A stretch of 5,755 bases of DNA from Bacteroidota bacterium (GTDB taxonomy: Bacteria; Bacteroidota; Bacteroidia; B-17B0; B-17BO), in the NCBI GenBank assembly GCA_025356715.1, contig JANXRU010000341.1, positions 1-5,755 on the forward strand, written 5' to 3'. This document shows positions 5,444 to 5,755 of the stretch, piece by piece. Position numbers and translations under genes: made by a program. The notes under the pieces were generated by a model. That model was not told where the DNA came from, searched no databases, and saw only the letters and a program-made list of their open reading frames with translations. Position 1 is the stretch's first letter; each line of letters begins with the position of its first letter.

Positions 5444-5755
5444 ATGAGATTAGTTGCACTTATATTTTTTAGCTTATTTTTTACAACTCTCTGTTGTGCT
5501 CAAGACACGATTAAACAGCACAAAGTTGATTCACTTAATTTAAAATTGAAAAAAGATAGTGCTCATATTTACCGATTCAAAAAAGTACGTCCATTTTTTT
5601 CTTTAGATAACAGAAACTCTTTTATTAAAGATGCGCCAGTCAATGTTCAAGGTCTTCAATTAGGTATGGTTTTTAAAGATAGACATACATTTGGTTTTGG
5701 GTTATATTCAATAAGAGCAAACTCTCATCAAAACGTTGTTAAAAAAAGTGATGCA
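5444..5755 (+). CDS. Exported protein, probably outer-membrane beta-barrel type (3' truncated by window edge)
   Basis: An ATG at 5444 opens a frame that stays open to the last base, giving 104 residues. The first 19 (MRLVALIFFSLFFTTLCCA, then QD) are a typical signal peptide with likely cleavage before Gln, a pattern very common in Bacteroidota exported proteins. After a short charged segment (KLKKDSAHIYRFKKVRPFFSLDNRNSF broken into basic and aromatic pieces) comes the stretch PVNVQGLQLGMVFKDRHTFGFGLYSI. Its alternating hydrophobic and polar residues and glycines suggest paired beta strands and a turn, as in outer-membrane barrel proteins. I infer a barrel but cannot name a family from the fragment. 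It starts 131 bases after the SRP RNA and probably has its own promoter. No stop is visible, so total length is unknown. Confidence 0.8.
   Translation, partial: MRLVALIFFSLFFTTLCCAQDTIKQHKVDSLNLKLKKDSAHIYRFKKVRPFFSLDNRNSFIKDAPVNVQGLQLGMVFKDRHTFGFGLYSIRANSHQNVVKKSDA

Overview
The window looks like chromosomal DNA of an AT-rich member of the Bacteroidota. Three things point there: a secreted multidomain protein ending in a type B (CHU_C / gliding-motility type) type IX secretion C-terminal domain, -7 promoter elements of the Bacteroidota form TAnnTTTG, and little sign of strong Shine-Dalgarno sequences. I cannot name a genus from the sequence.

Layout. Positions 1-2533 (+) hold the 3' part of a very large surface or secreted protein. 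Its frame is open from the first full codon at position 2, so the true start lies outside the window. The visible 843 residues are a chain of Ig-like/PKD-like modules, two PKD domains and the type IX sorting domain. A strong bidirectional hairpin terminator follows. A 243-base gap carries palindromic and nested inverted repeats, and then a thioredoxin-fold (redoxin) protein with an export signal is encoded at 2777-3391 (+). It converges on a two-gene minus-strand operon, with a shared bidirectional terminator between them. The operon reads from right to left: a DPM1/GtrB-like family 2 glycosyltransferase (5124-4165), then, 3 bases after its stop codon, an unrecognised 198-residue membrane protein (4161-3565).

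Divergent from the glycosyltransferase is the small bacterial signal recognition particle RNA (about 5214-5313, +). It is recognised from its rod-like fold and its GGAA-capped domain IV hairpin, and it has a good TAnnTTTG -7 element just upstream. The window ends inside the start of a further exported protein (5444 to the edge, +), probably an outer-membrane beta-barrel type.

How they work together. The glycosyltransferase and the small membrane protein are probably translated together and may act on the same lipid-linked sugar. The large protein, the redoxin and the last protein are all envelope or exported proteins but do not form an operon. The SRP RNA is a housekeeping gene. I see no CRISPR array, defence cassette, transposase or prophage gene. 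I found no convincing new system; the least explained items are the structured gap before the redoxin gene and the unrecognised membrane protein.
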